Below are positions 31,384-40,995 of a stretch of DNA of 64,000 nucleotides, piece by piece; the first letter of the stretch is position 1; every line of letters starts with the position of its first letter. The stretch is from positions 2,480,001-2,544,000 of the forward strand of contig NZ_AP026678.1 in the NCBI RefSeq assembly GCF_025998815.1. The letters are read 5' to 3'. The position numbers and the translations under genes are program-made. The notes below the pieces were generated by a model. It searched no databases. It had not been told where the DNA came from and saw only the letters and a program-made list of their open reading frames with translations. The stretch comes from Ignavibacterium sp. GTDB taxonomy: Bacteria > Bacteroidota > Ignavibacteria > Ignavibacteriales > Ignavibacteriaceae.

Positions 31384-31411
31384 AAGGCGAGTTTAACAGC
31401 TCGCCTTTTTT
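31384..31411 (+). terminator. Terminator between convergent cytochrome and HAD genes
   Basis: AAGGCGAG/CTCGCCTT stem (31384-31407) followed by a T-run. The A-run on the other side allows it to work in both directions. Confidence 0.88.
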
Positions 31412-31426
31412 ATTTTATTTAAGATG

Positions 31427-32071
31427 TTAAATTAAAATCTGGTTTATTTCTGATAACGAGTTGATGAGATAATCAGGATTATAAGACTTTAATATTTCAA
31501 TTTCACGATATCCGAAAGTTGCCGCACAGGTTATCGAGCCAGCATTTTTTCCGCAAAGAATATCGAGCTCCGTATCACCAATCATAATAGTTTCGGTTGG
31601 CTTAATATCCAATTCTTTACAAATCATCAGCAAGGGTTCGGGTGATGGTTTATGTGGAATACCATCTCTTCTTCCCATAATCAAATCAAAATATTTATCC
31701 AGATTAAAATGTGTGATGATCTTTTCTGCCTGATCCTGAGCTTTAGTGGTTAGTAAAGAAATTTTAATATTATTTTCTTTCAGATATGATAGTGTCTCAC
31801 AAACGCCATCATATAATTCAGAGTCATTCATGAAATCAAAATAATTTTTCTTATAAATCTTTATGAAGTGTTCAAAGTCAGGAACGATAATCTTAAAGTG
31901 TTTGAATATATCATTGAAATGCTGACCAATCATTTTATTAAATTCAGCTTCGGGTAAGTTGAATTGAATTCCCAATTGCTCAAGAGAGTTGGTAGTAGTT
32001 TTATAAATCGTTTTTGCAGATTTGACTAAAGTACCGTCAAGATCAAAAGAAGCATGCTTAATTTTTGTCAT
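31427..32071 (-). CDS. HAD-superfamily phosphatase (phosphoglycolate phosphatase-like)
   Basis: 214 residues from the chosen ATG at 32071. HAD motif I is FDLDGTLV, motif II is SLLTTK, motif III is K in HKPSP, and motif IV is MIGDTELDILCGKNAG. The helical cap is inserted after motif I, as in phosphoglycolate phosphatase and PpaX. The substrate cannot be fixed from sequence. The longer frame to 32176 overlaps the upstream small gene and is unlikely. A 14-bp overlap with that gene suggests coupling. Confidence 0.87.
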   Translation of the reverse strand: MTKIKHASFDLDGTLVKSAKTIYKTTTNSLEQLGIQFNLPEAEFNKMIGQHFNDIFKHFKIIVPDFEHFIKIYKKNYFDFMNDSELYDGVCETLSYLKENNIKISLLTTKAQDQAEKIITHFNLDKYFDLIMGRRDGIPHKPSPEPLLMICKELDIKPTETIMIGDTELDILCGKNAGSITCAATFGYREIEILKSYNPDYLINSLSEINQILI

Positions 32072-32246
32072 CAGAATTTTCTTTTCCTTTTTCTGATTTA
32101 GTTGGGTAATTGCATTGGAGATTTTCGCCACGGCAACACTCATCAATATTATAACCACAGACCGAGCATTGTCCATGTCCGTGAACCCAGATAATAGTTG
32201 TTGGTTGATTACACCAGTTACAGATGATTTTTTCTTTTCCTTCCAT
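32058..32246 (-). CDS. Small zinc-ribbon-like protein
   Basis: About 62 residues from the ATG at 32246 (the frame is open to an ATG at 32297). Two CxxC pairs, CNWC and CSVC, are spaced like a zinc ribbon and followed by a further Cys cluster (DECCRGENLQC) and a His-Gly-His. The Cys density and overlap with the HAD gene argue that it is real. I know of no defined function. It may bind zinc or an iron-sulfur centre. Confidence 0.55.
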   Translation of the reverse strand: MEGKEKIICNWCNQPTTIIWVHGHGQCSVCGYNIDECCRGENLQCNYPTKSEKGKENSDDKN

Positions 32247-32437
32247 AATGAGAAATCTTTGCAAGTAATTTTTATTATTAAACAATATTTCTTTCATAAA
32301 AATAAAGATAAATCTTGTATTTAATTGATTTTGATAGCATTTTCGCTTCGTAAAAAAATAATCCGATTGGCACTCTATTTACAAGGGTTTATCAACTAAT
32401 TTAATTAACCACTAATCAATCATAAGGAGTAAATTAC

Positions 32438-32857
32438 ATGAAAAGGATCTCTTTGTTTATTCTTTTTGTATTTGCAGTTATGTTTGCTGCAAGTGCAATA
32501 TCTTACGCACAATCAGAACCTGTGCTTTATTTCTGCGAAAGATATGATAGCAGAAAAGGCGAGGTCGGAGTAAGTGATAGGTTTACAACCGGCTTTTTAA
32601 CAGTGATGGTAAAATGCGACTATGCACTTAATCTTTCAGATTGTGCAATTCAATATGACAAGTACAACGAAAGAACAGGAAGATTTGATTATTACAAAAA
32701 GTTTTACTTCTCTGTTGACCCGGATATGAAATATATCTTCTTCTCAAAGAATGAGGAAAGCGATATGAGATTTGATGATCCCGGATTTTACAGAGTATTT
32801 TTGCTTGATGAAGATGATAAAACAGTTGCAAGCGCACTGATTGAAATTATCAGATAG
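32438..32857 (+). CDS. Small secreted protein of unknown function
   Basis: 139 residues with a clear signal peptide (about 1-25, ending SYAQ) and a mature part rich in Asp, Tyr and Phe that looks like one beta-sandwich (LYFCERYDSRKGEVGVSD, then FSVDPDMKYIFFSKNEESDMRF). Two Cys residues may pair. AAGGAG lies upstream of the ATG. I recognise no family, and it stands alone with its own terminator. Confidence 0.75.
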   Translation: MKRISLFILFVFAVMFAASAISYAQSEPVLYFCERYDSRKGEVGVSDRFTTGFLTVMVKCDYALNLSDCAIQYDKYNERTGRFDYYKKFYFSVDPDMKYIFFSKNEESDMRFDDPGFYRVFLLDEDDKTVASALIEIIR

Positions 32858-32884
32858 TAAAAAATATTCTTAGTACCTTTTTCA

Positions 32885-32915
32885 AAGAGACGGATGACAT
32901 GCCGTCTCTTAATTT
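32885..32915 (+). terminator. Terminator-like hairpin after the small secreted gene
   Basis: AAGAGACGG/CCGTCTCTT perfect 9-bp stem (32885-32910). The downstream T-rich tract is short (TTAATTT). Confidence 0.6.
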
Positions 32916-32963
32916 ATCCCATCAAAGCCAACCTGATTTTATCTTATCTTTACAACTAAAAAA

Positions 32964-33929
32964 ATGGAAGTTAATACAATTATAATTGGTGCTGGTCCTA
33001 TTGGACTGACTTGCGGAATCGAAGCAGTTAAAAGAAATATATCCTACCTCATTATAGAAAAGGGTTGCATTGTCAATTCGGTTTTTAATTATCCTGTTAA
33101 TATGACTTTCTTTTCAACTTCCGACAGACTTGAAATCGGTGGAGTACCGTTTGTTTCGCACGGTGATAAACCAACACGAAGAGAGGCGCTCGAATATTAC
33201 AGAAGAGTTGTTGATGCTTGGAAATTAAAAATCAACACATATGAAAAAGTTTTTTCAATTGAAAAGAAAGAAAATCAATTTATCATTAACACATCAAAGT
33301 CAATTTATAAATCTGAAAATGTAATTATCTCAACAGGATTTTTTGATTATCCAAATCTGCTTTATGTGCCGGGAGAAGACCTACCAAAAGTATTTCACTA
33401 TTTCAAAGAAGCACATCCTTATGCTTATAAAAAAGTTGCAGTAATTGGTGCAGGTAACTCTGCAGTTGATGTTGCATTGGAAACATACCGGCGAGGTGCA
33501 GAAGTGACGATGATTATTCGTGAAGACAAACTGAAGGACAGCGTAAAATATTGGGTTAAACCGGATATAGAAAACAGAATTAAAGAAGGGTCAATCAAAG
33601 CTTTCTTTAATTCAACCGTTGAAGAAATAAAGGAAGAAGAAATTATTATTAATTCTCCCGAGGGAACAAAATCAGTTCCAAATGATTTTGTTTTTGCGAT
33701 GACAGGTTATCATCCCGATTATGATTTTCTTTCAAAAGCAGGAATAAGGTTCACATCAGATGAAAACAAAGTTCCGATATTTAATCCCGATACTTTCGAA
33801 ACAAATGTTGAAAGATTATTTCTTGCAGGAGTTGTTTGCGGAGGAATGGAAACAAATAAATGGTTTATTGAAAATTCAAGAGATCATGCAGAGAAGATTT
33901 TTAACTATATCACAAGTAAAAAATCATAA
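32964..33929 (+). CDS. ypdA: YpdA-family putative bacillithiol disulfide reductase
   Basis: FAD/NAD(P)-dependent pyridine nucleotide oxidoreductase of 321 residues. The first Rossmann motif is GAGPIGLTCGIEA (about residue 9) and the second GAGNSAVDVALETYRRG (about 164). There is no CxxC redox pair of thioredoxin reductase type, and the stretch FNYPVNMTFFSTSDRLEIGGVPF is typical of YpdA. In Firmicutes YpdA reduces bacillithiol disulfide, and some Bacteroidota also make bacillithiol. No bsh biosynthesis genes lie nearby, so the thiol is inferred. Confidence 0.85.
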   Translation: MEVNTIIIGAGPIGLTCGIEAVKRNISYLIIEKGCIVNSVFNYPVNMTFFSTSDRLEIGGVPFVSHGDKPTRREALEYYRRVVDAWKLKINTYEKVFSIEKKENQFIINTSKSIYKSENVIISTGFFDYPNLLYVPGEDLPKVFHYFKEAHPYAYKKVAVIGAGNSAVDVALETYRRGAEVTMIIREDKLKDSVKYWVKPDIENRIKEGSIKAFFNSTVEEIKEEEIIINSPEGTKSVPNDFVFAMTGYHPDYDFLSKAGIRFTSDENKVPIFNPDTFETNVERLFLAGVVCGGMETNKWFIENSRDHAEKIFNYITSKKS

Positions 33930-34015
33930 TTCACTATTGATTGTAATACCTTTCAGCCGTTAGTATTTTTACACCGTAGAAAAAAGAAAATATAAATTAA
34001 ATCTCAGGAGCTAAT

Positions 34016-35065
34016 ATGATAGACAAAATTAAAGAACTGCTTGGAAGCGAAGCTGATTCACTGCTCAATTACAAAGCAAAATTTCCAAAAGAAAAACTTC
34101 ATCTGCCGGGACCAGATTTTGTTGACAGAATTTTTGCACCGTCAGATAGAAACATAAATGTGTTAAGAAATCTTCAGTGGATTTTTAACACCGGAAGATT
34201 AGCAGGCACTGGTTATCTTTCAATTCTTCCCGTTGATCAGGGAATTGAGCACAGCGCTGGTGCTTCATTCGCACCAAATCCCGATTACTTCGATCCAGAA
34301 AACATAGTTAAACTTGCAATCGAAGGCGGTTGTAATGCAGTTGCTTCAACACTTGGTGTACTTGGAATGACTGCAAGAAAGTACGCTCATAAAATTCCTT
34401 TCATAGTAAAAATAAATCATAACGAATTGCTGACATATCCCAACAAATATGATCAGATAATGTTTGCAGGAGTGAGACAAGCATATGATATGGGTGCTGC
34501 TGCTGTTGGTGCAACAATCTATTTTGGTTCAGAAGAAAGCACAAGACAGATTCAGGAAGTAAGCGATGCTTTTGCTTATGCACACGAACTTGGAATGGCA
34601 ACAATTCTATGGTGCTATCTGAGAAACTCGGCATTCAAAACAAAAGAAAAAGATTATCATGTTTCTGCGGATTTAACGGGACAGGCAAATCATCTTGGTG
34701 TTACTATCGAAGCAGATATCATCAAACAAAAGTTACCGGAAAACAACGGCGGTTACACAGCTTTGAATTTCGGAAAGACTCACAAAAAAGTTTATTCGGA
34801 TTTAACATCAGATCATCCGATTGATTTAACAAGATATCAGGTAATTAACAATTATATGGGTCGTGCCGGATTGATTAACAGCGGTGGTGCCAGTGGTGAA
34901 AATGATTTTGCAGAAGCAGCAAGAACTGCAGTTATTAATAAACGCGCCGGTGGAATGGGATTAATCTCGGGAAGAAAAGCTTTCCAGAGACCGATGGAAG
35001 ATGGTGTAAAACTTCTTAATCTCATTCAGGATGTTTACCTTACTAAAGAAGTTACAATTGCATAA
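34016..35065 (+). CDS. fbaB: Fructose-bisphosphate aldolase class I (DhnA/FbaB type)
   Basis: Archaeal-type class I aldolase of 349 residues, cleaving fructose 1,6-bisphosphate in glycolysis or forming it in gluconeogenesis. Hallmarks are [15 protein letters not shown] (about residue 72), the Schiff-base lysine region [10 protein letters not shown], and the phosphate-binding end [16 protein letters not shown] with [12 protein letters not shown]. The length matches E. coli FbaB. It uses no metal, unlike class II. AGGAG precedes the ATG. Confidence 0.93.
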   Translation: MIDKIKELLGSEADSLLNYKAKFPKEKLHLPGPDFVDRIFAPSDRNINVLRNLQWIFNTGRLAGTGYLSILPVDQGIEHSAGASFAPNPDYFDPENIVKLAIEGGCNAVASTLGVLGMTARKYAHKIPFIVKINHNELLTYPNKYDQIMFAGVRQAYDMGAAAVGATIYFGSEESTRQIQEVSDAFAYAHELGMATILWCYLRNSAFKTKEKDYHVSADLTGQANHLGVTIEADIIKQKLPENNGGYTALNFGKTHKKVYSDLTSDHPIDLTRYQVINNYMGRAGLINSGGASGENDFAEAARTAVINKRAGGMGLISGRKAFQRPMEDGVKLLNLIQDVYLTKEVTIA

Positions 35066-35123
35066 AACTGTTTAACTATTTCTAAGAAGTCATAAATCTA
35101 CCGGACTTCAGGAAATAATAATT

Positions 35124-35163
35124 AAAACCTTCGGGGTTGTTGAAACCTTGAAGGTTTTTTTGT
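35124..35163 (+). terminator. Rho-independent terminator after fbaB
   Basis: AAAACCTTC (35124-35132) pairs with GAAGGTTTT (35150-35158) around a 17-base loop and is followed by a T-run. Confidence 0.75.
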
Positions 35164-35190
35164 TAAATACAGTTTAATCTTTTATTCATT

Positions 35191-35245
35191 CCTTTTACCT
35201 TATACCATATTCCCTTATTCCCTTATCACCTTATACCTTATTTCC
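35191..35245. repeat. Degenerate CCTTAT-type tandem repeat
   Basis: About six imperfect copies of a 7-9 bp unit based on CCTTAT or ACCTTATA lie between the fbaB terminator and the end of the symporter gene. Nothing coding is seen there. Confidence 0.5.
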
Positions 35246-35253
35246 AAATCCCT

Positions 35254-36477
35254 CTAAACCTTCAAACTCTCACCTTCGGTTTTTGCGATTATAACTGTTC
35301 CGCAACTATCACTGAAAACATTTACCGCAGTTCTGCACATATCAAGTATTCTGTCAACAGCAAGAATTAATCCTACACCTTCGAGTGGTAATCCAACTGC
35401 TGTTAAAACAACCGACATCATCACAAGTCCTGCCATTGGAATGCCTGCCGCACCAATTGATGCAAGTAAAGCTGTTACAACAACAATCATTTGCTGAAGA
35501 AATCCGAGCTCAATTCCATATGCTTGTGCAATAAACATTGCGGCAACACATTCATACAAAGCCGTTCCGTCCATATTTATTGTTGCACCAAGCGGTAAAA
35601 CAAAACTGGAGATTTTATTTGAAACTCCGCACTCCTTTTCAACTGCCTGAATCGTAAAGGGAAGTGTTGCTGATGAAGAGGATGTTGAAAAAGCGGTTAT
35701 TAAAGGCAGTGACATAGCTCTGAAGTGTAAGTAGGGATTTACTCTTCCAATAAATTTCAGAAGTAAAGGAAGTGTGATAAACATATGAAATGCTAAACCG
35801 CTTAATACAGTAAGCATATATACCCCAAGATGCTGAATCATAGAAATCAGTTTTGTCTTATCTGCCGCCTGATCGGCTACAATTCCTGTAACTATTCCAA
35901 AAATTCCTATTGGCGCAAAAAGTATTATAAACGAAGTAAGCTTCATCATTACTTCAAATGCAGCGCTGAAGAAGTCGGTCATAAACTGTTGAGGTTTTTC
36001 ATCAACGCGTGTTATAAAAATTCCAAACAGAATAGCAAAGAAAATCAGTGCGAGCATATCTGCTGAAGCAAGTGCTTCAAAAATATTTGATGGAATCATT
36101 CGCAGAAAAATATCACCAATACTTCCTGTTGACTTAGTCAGTTCAGGCACATCCATTTTGAATCCCAAATCAGCACCAACGCCTGGTTTAATAATATTAA
36201 CCAGAACCAAACCAGTAACAATTGCTGCAAGACTTGTTGATATATAATATGTGATAGTTTTAATGCCTAATCGCCCAAGATTCTGAGTGCTACCAAGATT
36301 AGTAACACCCGAAACGATTGAAGTAAATACAAGAGGAACAATTATCATTTTCAGTGCGCGCAGAAATAAATCCCCAAGCCATCTTACATAATCCGAATAT
36401 TGAGGAAGTAATAATCCAAATAATACTGCCAGTACAAATGCTATCAGAATTTGCCAGTGAAGTTTAATTTTTAACAT
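35254..36477 (-). CDS. Dicarboxylate/amino acid:cation symporter (DAACS family)
   Basis: Inner-membrane sodium- or proton-coupled carrier of 407 residues with the GltPh-like fold. The serine-rich re-entrant loop STSSSSATLP, the NMDGTALY motif and the C-terminal DRILDMCRTAVNVFSDSCG loop form the substrate and cation site. Family members take up glutamate, aspartate or C4-dicarboxylates. The substrate here is not determined. It is 9 bp downstream of hemW on the same strand. Confidence 0.92.
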   Translation of the reverse strand: MLKIKLHWQILIAFVLAVLFGLLLPQYSDYVRWLGDLFLRALKMIIVPLVFTSIVSGVTNLGSTQNLGRLGIKTITYYISTSLAAIVTGLVLVNIIKPGVGADLGFKMDVPELTKSTGSIGDIFLRMIPSNIFEALASADMLALIFFAILFGIFITRVDEKPQQFMTDFFSAAFEVMMKLTSFIILFAPIGIFGIVTGIVADQAADKTKLISMIQHLGVYMLTVLSGLAFHMFITLPLLLKFIGRVNPYLHFRAMSLPLITAFSTSSSSATLPFTIQAVEKECGVSNKISSFVLPLGATINMDGTALYECVAAMFIAQAYGIELGFLQQMIVVVTALLASIGAAGIPMAGLVMMSVVLTAVGLPLEGVGLILAVDRILDMCRTAVNVFSDSCGTVIIAKTEGESLKV

Positions 36478-36486
36478 AGTATTTAA

Positions 36487-37617
36487 TCAGAGAATTTTTG
36501 AAAGAATTTCATCGCAAATTGCATAACCTTTTGAAGTAAGTTTAATTGTATTGTGTTTTACTTCAATCAGGTCTTGGTTCTTCAGGATTTCAAAATCTTT
36601 TGCGTGCTCATCAAGCCAGTCGTTACCAAAGCGATTAATGAACTCTTCTATTTTAATCCCGTCGCTTCTTAAAGCAAGCATTATATATTCGACCTGTAAT
36701 TGGTGCTGAGTAAGGGTTTCATAATTCATCACAGCATTTTGATTGAGTTCTATTTCGTTAATATATCTCTTTAAACTTGAATAATTCCACCATCGTTTAT
36801 TTTCAACAAAAGAATGAGCCGATGGACCCAGACTGATATAATCCTGATGATGCCAGTATGCTTTGTTGTGAATGCATTCATATCCCGGTTTGGCAAAATT
36901 TGAAACCTCATATTGAATAAAACCATTTTCGGAAAGGAAATCAATGGTTAGTTCATAAAGCTCAGCATCATAATCTTCATCCTGAATCTGAACTTTTCCA
37001 TCAAGAACAAGTTTGTTAAGAATTGTTCCTCTTTCAAGAATTAAGCTATAAGCAGATATGTGTTTTATCGGCAACTCAATTGCTTGTTGCAGATTTAATT
37101 TCCATTTTTCTTTTGATTGTCCGGGCAGATTAAATATCAAATCTATATTGATATTTTCAAATCCGGCTTCAGCAGCATTATAAACGGTTTTGATAGCCGT
37201 TTGTTTATAGTGAATTCTTGTTAAAAACTTTAAATCATTTTCATCAAAAGACTGTATTCCAATACTTATTCTGTTTATACCTGAATTTCTGAAACCAATT
37301 AATTTTTCTTTATTAACAGTGCCAGGATTTGTCTCAAGTGTAATTTCTGCTTCAGCAGAAAAATGAAATTTGGATTTCAGGTGATTTATAATTTCAAAAA
37401 TGTATTCAGTGCTCATTAACGATGGCGTTCCGCCCCCAAAGAAAAGAGATGTAATTACTCTGTTTGTTGAATAGAGGCTTGAATAATAATCAGCTTCCTT
37501 CTTCAGAGCAGAAAGAAAATGCTCAATATTATCTGATGTTATAATTGAATAAAAATCACAATAGATACATTTGTGATCGCAGAAGGGAATATGAATATAT
37601 AAAGCGGTCGGTTTCAA
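36487..37617 (-). CDS. hemW: Radical SAM heme chaperone HemW
   Basis: HemN-like radical SAM protein of 376 residues. The N-terminal YIHIPFCDHKCIYCDFYS supplies the CxxxCxxC cluster site, followed by FFGGGTPSLMS and ETNPGT. Without the HemN N-terminal extension it fits HemW, which carries heme to respiratory enzymes, rather than a coproporphyrinogen oxidase. That fits a strain with c-type cytochromes, although the older name HemN-like oxidase is often used. Confidence 0.88.
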   Translation of the reverse strand: MKPTALYIHIPFCDHKCIYCDFYSIITSDNIEHFLSALKKEADYYSSLYSTNRVITSLFFGGGTPSLMSTEYIFEIINHLKSKFHFSAEAEITLETNPGTVNKEKLIGFRNSGINRISIGIQSFDENDLKFLTRIHYKQTAIKTVYNAAEAGFENINIDLIFNLPGQSKEKWKLNLQQAIELPIKHISAYSLILERGTILNKLVLDGKVQIQDEDYDAELYELTIDFLSENGFIQYEVSNFAKPGYECIHNKAYWHHQDYISLGPSAHSFVENKRWWNYSSLKRYINEIELNQNAVMNYETLTQHQLQVEYIMLALRSDGIKIEEFINRFGNDWLDEHAKDFEILKNQDLIEVKHNTIKLTSKGYAICDEILSKIL

Positions 37618-37731
37618 AACTTATTCTTGTTTACAATTATTTTGTATCTCACTAACAAATGTAAAAAGAATAAGTAAAATGTGCTCTGCAAATTGAAAAT
37701 AATTTAGCAACAGCAGAGCACAGTTTCCGAT

Positions 37732-38271
37732 TTATGGCTTAAGCTTTAATTCAGCAACGAACTCAATCTTTGCATTAAGAAAAAACAATGTTAACGGATT
37801 GTCTGATTGAACATTTTCAACAGAGAGAATGGCTTTGAAACAGTTATTTCTTTTATGATTTGCCAGATATTGGTTGAGTCGATCTTTATCTGATTGCGAA
37901 AGCTGAATATGCAATGGTTTATTTTTGTAATCTTCTGCAACGAAAGAAGGAAGGCGATATTCAAACAATAAAGTATTTCCATCAGATTGATAAAGTCTCA
38001 GAATCATATTTTCACCAGACAGGTTTGCCGATGCATCAATAGTAAGATATGCAGCATCGAGATATTTTATCTGCTCAATCTTATCAACATTATCATTATA
38101 ATCATCATAATTACTAAGACAAAAATCTACCTGCTGCTCAATGTTTGGTCCTATTCCAACAAGTTGAAACTGTTGTTCCATTTTCAGGTTAATGAAATAA
38201 TCCTCGAATGGATCGCAGGCGTTGAAAAATATTAAACCAGTAAAAGTTAAAATTATGATTAATCTTTTCAT
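37732..38271 (-). CDS. Putative lipoprotein of unknown function
   Basis: 179 residues with a hydrophobic signal and a Cys after FFNA (FFNACDPFEDYF), a plausible lipobox. The mature part is a beta-rich domain without recognised motifs (DAAYLTIDASANLSGENMILRLYQSDGN). It is 11 bp downstream of the barrel gene at 38283, and the two are probably co-expressed and act together in the envelope. Function unknown. Confidence 0.7.
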   Translation of the reverse strand: MKRLIIILTFTGLIFFNACDPFEDYFINLKMEQQFQLVGIGPNIEQQVDFCLSNYDDYNDNVDKIEQIKYLDAAYLTIDASANLSGENMILRLYQSDGNTLLFEYRLPSFVAEDYKNKPLHIQLSQSDKDRLNQYLANHKRNNCFKAILSVENVQSDNPLTLFFLNAKIEFVAELKLKP

Positions 38272-38282
38272 TTTAATTCTCC

Positions 38283-39185
38283 TTAAAACTCAAATGACAT
38301 TCCGAGTGAATAAGTTGTTTGTGATGTAATGTTCGCATCAACATTCAGGACAAAGAAAGCAAGCTTCAAAGCACTGCCGACAGTAAATCGAAAGTGATTA
38401 TCGCCATCAACAGAAATATCATAAACCTTGTTTGCAAGTGATGGATAAATTCCATCCGGATCTTTGAAGTAATATGATACATCAAGTCCCGAAGATTCAT
38501 ATTGCAAACCTCCGTACACAATCAGTACGCCAATACTTTTGCTTGCGTGAACATTAAATGCAAAATTCTTCGAGTTAAATTTCACATAATCTGAAGGATC
38601 TTCGGTTTTATTTTCAATTGATAATGTGTTGTAAAGTAATTGAACAGAAATATCTAGTGGCAACAAAGGGAAGTATCGGCTTACTTCATGTTTCAATCCG
38701 AATCCAAACAAACCAGCTTTAATGTCTTCAAACTTTAAAGTTGGGAAGTATCTGAGCATTAACTCTGTTCCGAACAAACTTCCTGAGATTTGATAAATAC
38801 CAAGCGGAACTGTTTTCAATCCAAGTCCCGAAGGATAAATTACAAATCCATTGTTGCTTAAATAATATTCTCCTTTGTTACCAAAAACAGTTGCTGTTTC
38901 GGTAAGGCCATTTCCACCTTCAACTCTTGGATCAGCTTTGAAAGTTCTCTGACTTTCCGGAATTACTGTAAGCATTCCGATAATGCTGAATTTAAACCCG
39001 AACAAATCAGCAACATCTGCACTGTGATAAGTTCCTGTGTTGAAATAAGTACCAAAGTAAGTTGCGAGTGGTTTAACATATTTTTCTGCTTCCCAGCTCG
39101 GAAGATTATCAACACGGATTCCTCCCTGAGAAAAAATATTATGTGTTGATAAGACAATTAGCAGAATAAGAAAACTTCTTTTCAT
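38283..39185 (-). CDS. Outer-membrane beta-barrel-like protein (resembles DUF6588)
   Basis: 300 residues with a signal peptide (MKRSFLILLIVLSTHNIFSQ) and a long series of alternating amphipathic strands with glycine turns, ending TYSLGMSFEF with a C-terminal Phe, as in outer-membrane barrels. The first third (YVKPLATYFGTYFNTGTYHSADV) recalls DUF6588 proteins of Bacteroidota, which I cannot confirm. It forms a pair with the downstream lipoprotein gene. Confidence 0.65.
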   Translation of the reverse strand: MKRSFLILLIVLSTHNIFSQGGIRVDNLPSWEAEKYVKPLATYFGTYFNTGTYHSADVADLFGFKFSIIGMLTVIPESQRTFKADPRVEGGNGLTETATVFGNKGEYYLSNNGFVIYPSGLGLKTVPLGIYQISGSLFGTELMLRYFPTLKFEDIKAGLFGFGLKHEVSRYFPLLPLDISVQLLYNTLSIENKTEDPSDYVKFNSKNFAFNVHASKSIGVLIVYGGLQYESSGLDVSYYFKDPDGIYPSLANKVYDISVDGDNHFRFTVGSALKLAFFVLNVDANITSQTTYSLGMSFEF

Positions 39186-39279
39186 TCTTTGATCTCCTGT
39201 GAATAATCACTGATAAAATTCAATTATAATACCATTAGCGACAATAAATTATCGTATAAAATGAAGGATAAGTGAAGGG

Positions 39280-40986
39280 TTATTCTGAAGATTTTATAAG
39301 CTGAATGGCACTTTGGATACTTGCGTCGGTAAGTTTTTCACCGCTAAGTAATTTTGCTACTTCACGGATATGTTCTTGTTCATCTAATTTTCTTATGTGA
39401 CTGACTGCGCGATTATCTTCCTGAGTTTTTTCAACAACAAAATGATGATTTGCCATTGCAGCTATCTGAGGCAAATGTGTAATTGCAATAATCTGATGAA
39501 ATGAAGCTAAATCCCGAAGTGCCTGACCAACTTTCTGAGCAATTCTTCCACTTACACCGGTATCAATCTCATCAAAAATTAACAGAGGAAGTTTATCATT
39601 CTTTGCAAGAATTGTTTTTAGTGAAAGCATTATTCGGGATACTTCGCCACCGGAAGCAACTTTAACAAGTGGTTTTAAATCTTCTCCGGGATTTGTAGAA
39701 ATAAAGAATTCTACTTCATCAATTCCTTTTTCAGAGTACGAATATTTTTTTGAATTGATAAGAATATAATCTTCGTTGTTATCTGAAAGTTCAGAAGTAA
39801 TTCTGACTTCGAATTGTGGTTCGGTAATTCCAAGTTGAGAAAGAACTTTTTTTACTTCCGTTTCAATTTTCTTTGATTGTTTTTTTCGTGACTCTGATAA
39901 TCTTTGGGCTGCTTCGCCTGCTTGTTTCTGAAGTTCCTTTAACTCTTTTTCAAATCTTGCAATCTCTTCACTGAAATTTTCTGCAAGATTAAAATCGTTT
40001 CCGATTTTTTCTCTGTGTTCAATTACTTTCTGTAAAGTTCCGCCATATTTTTTCTTTAGAAGATTAATTGCTGCAAGTCGTTCTCTTTTCTCTTCTACTT
40101 CTTTTGGGTCAATATCTATCTTTGATTTGTAAGCACGAATTGTTGAAGCAAGTTCTTTTATAATTGTTAGTGCCGACTCACATTCGCCTTCTGCTTCAAG
40201 CATAGATTTATCAATTGACGAAAGATGAGATAGTTTATGCTTAACTTCTCCAAGCATATCATTTACTGAATTATCTGATTCATAAATCAAATTATAAATT
40301 TCATCGCTTAGCAGAAGAAGTTTTTCTGAATTTTCGAGAACATTCAGCTCTTCAACAAGCTGCTCATCTTCCTGAGGCATTGGATTTACAGCATCAATTT
40401 CATTTATTTGAAACTGGTAAATATCTTTTTTCTCTTTGATCGAAGCTTCTTTGTTTTTTAATTCATTAAGTTCTGCTTTTTTTCTTTTGAGCAGATGATA
40501 AAGAGATTGATATTCATTAAGTAGTTTTTCATTCGAAGAGAAATCATCAACAAAATCAATGTGAGTTTCGGTTTTAAGTAAAGATTGATGTTCGTGCTGT
40601 CCGTGTAAATCAACAAGCAAATCACCAATTTCTTTTATAAGGTTAAGAGAAACAGGAGAATCGTTTATAAAACATCTGTTAGAACCTTTAAGCGATATTT
40701 CTCTTCGTACAATTAATCCCGGAAGAAACTCAATATCATTTACTTCCAAAATGGCTTTTACTTTTTTGTTTCCTTCAACTTCAAAAATGCCTTCGACAAT
40801 AGACTTCTGCGCACCTTTTCTAACCACTTCTGATGAAGCTCTTTCACCAAGCAGAAGACTCATTGCATCAATCAGAATAGATTTTCCAGCACCGGTTTCG
40901 CCGGTAATAATGTTCAAACCTTTTTCAAATTCAATTTGAATATGATCAATAAGTGCGTAATCTTTTATTTCGAGTGATTTAAGCAT
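39280..40986 (-). CDS. recN: DNA repair protein RecN
   Basis: SMC-like ATPase for double-strand-break repair, 568 residues. N-terminal LKSLEIKDYALID and Walker A GETGAGKSILIDAMSLLLG (about residues 30-48), two long coiled-coil arms (about 150-370), and the C-terminal head with VASGGEVSRIMLSLK and IFDEIDTGVSG followed by ITHLPQIAAMA. It is 9 bp downstream of the ATP-cone/kinase-like gene. Confidence 0.95.
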   Translation of the reverse strand: MLKSLEIKDYALIDHIQIEFEKGLNIITGETGAGKSILIDAMSLLLGERASSEVVRKGAQKSIVEGIFEVEGNKKVKAILEVNDIEFLPGLIVRREISLKGSNRCFINDSPVSLNLIKEIGDLLVDLHGQHEHQSLLKTETHIDFVDDFSSNEKLLNEYQSLYHLLKRKKAELNELKNKEASIKEKKDIYQFQINEIDAVNPMPQEDEQLVEELNVLENSEKLLLLSDEIYNLIYESDNSVNDMLGEVKHKLSHLSSIDKSMLEAEGECESALTIIKELASTIRAYKSKIDIDPKEVEEKRERLAAINLLKKKYGGTLQKVIEHREKIGNDFNLAENFSEEIARFEKELKELQKQAGEAAQRLSESRKKQSKKIETEVKKVLSQLGITEPQFEVRITSELSDNNEDYILINSKKYSYSEKGIDEVEFFISTNPGEDLKPLVKVASGGEVSRIMLSLKTILAKNDKLPLLIFDEIDTGVSGRIAQKVGQALRDLASFHQIIAITHLPQIAAMANHHFVVEKTQEDNRAVSHIRKLDEQEHIREVAKLLSGEKLTDASIQSAIQLIKSSE

Positions 40987-40995
40987 CAGATGTAA

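Noticed and set aside
35191-35245. CRISPR array
   Set aside because: The repeat units are only 7-9 bp, degenerate and without spacers, and no cas genes are present in the window.
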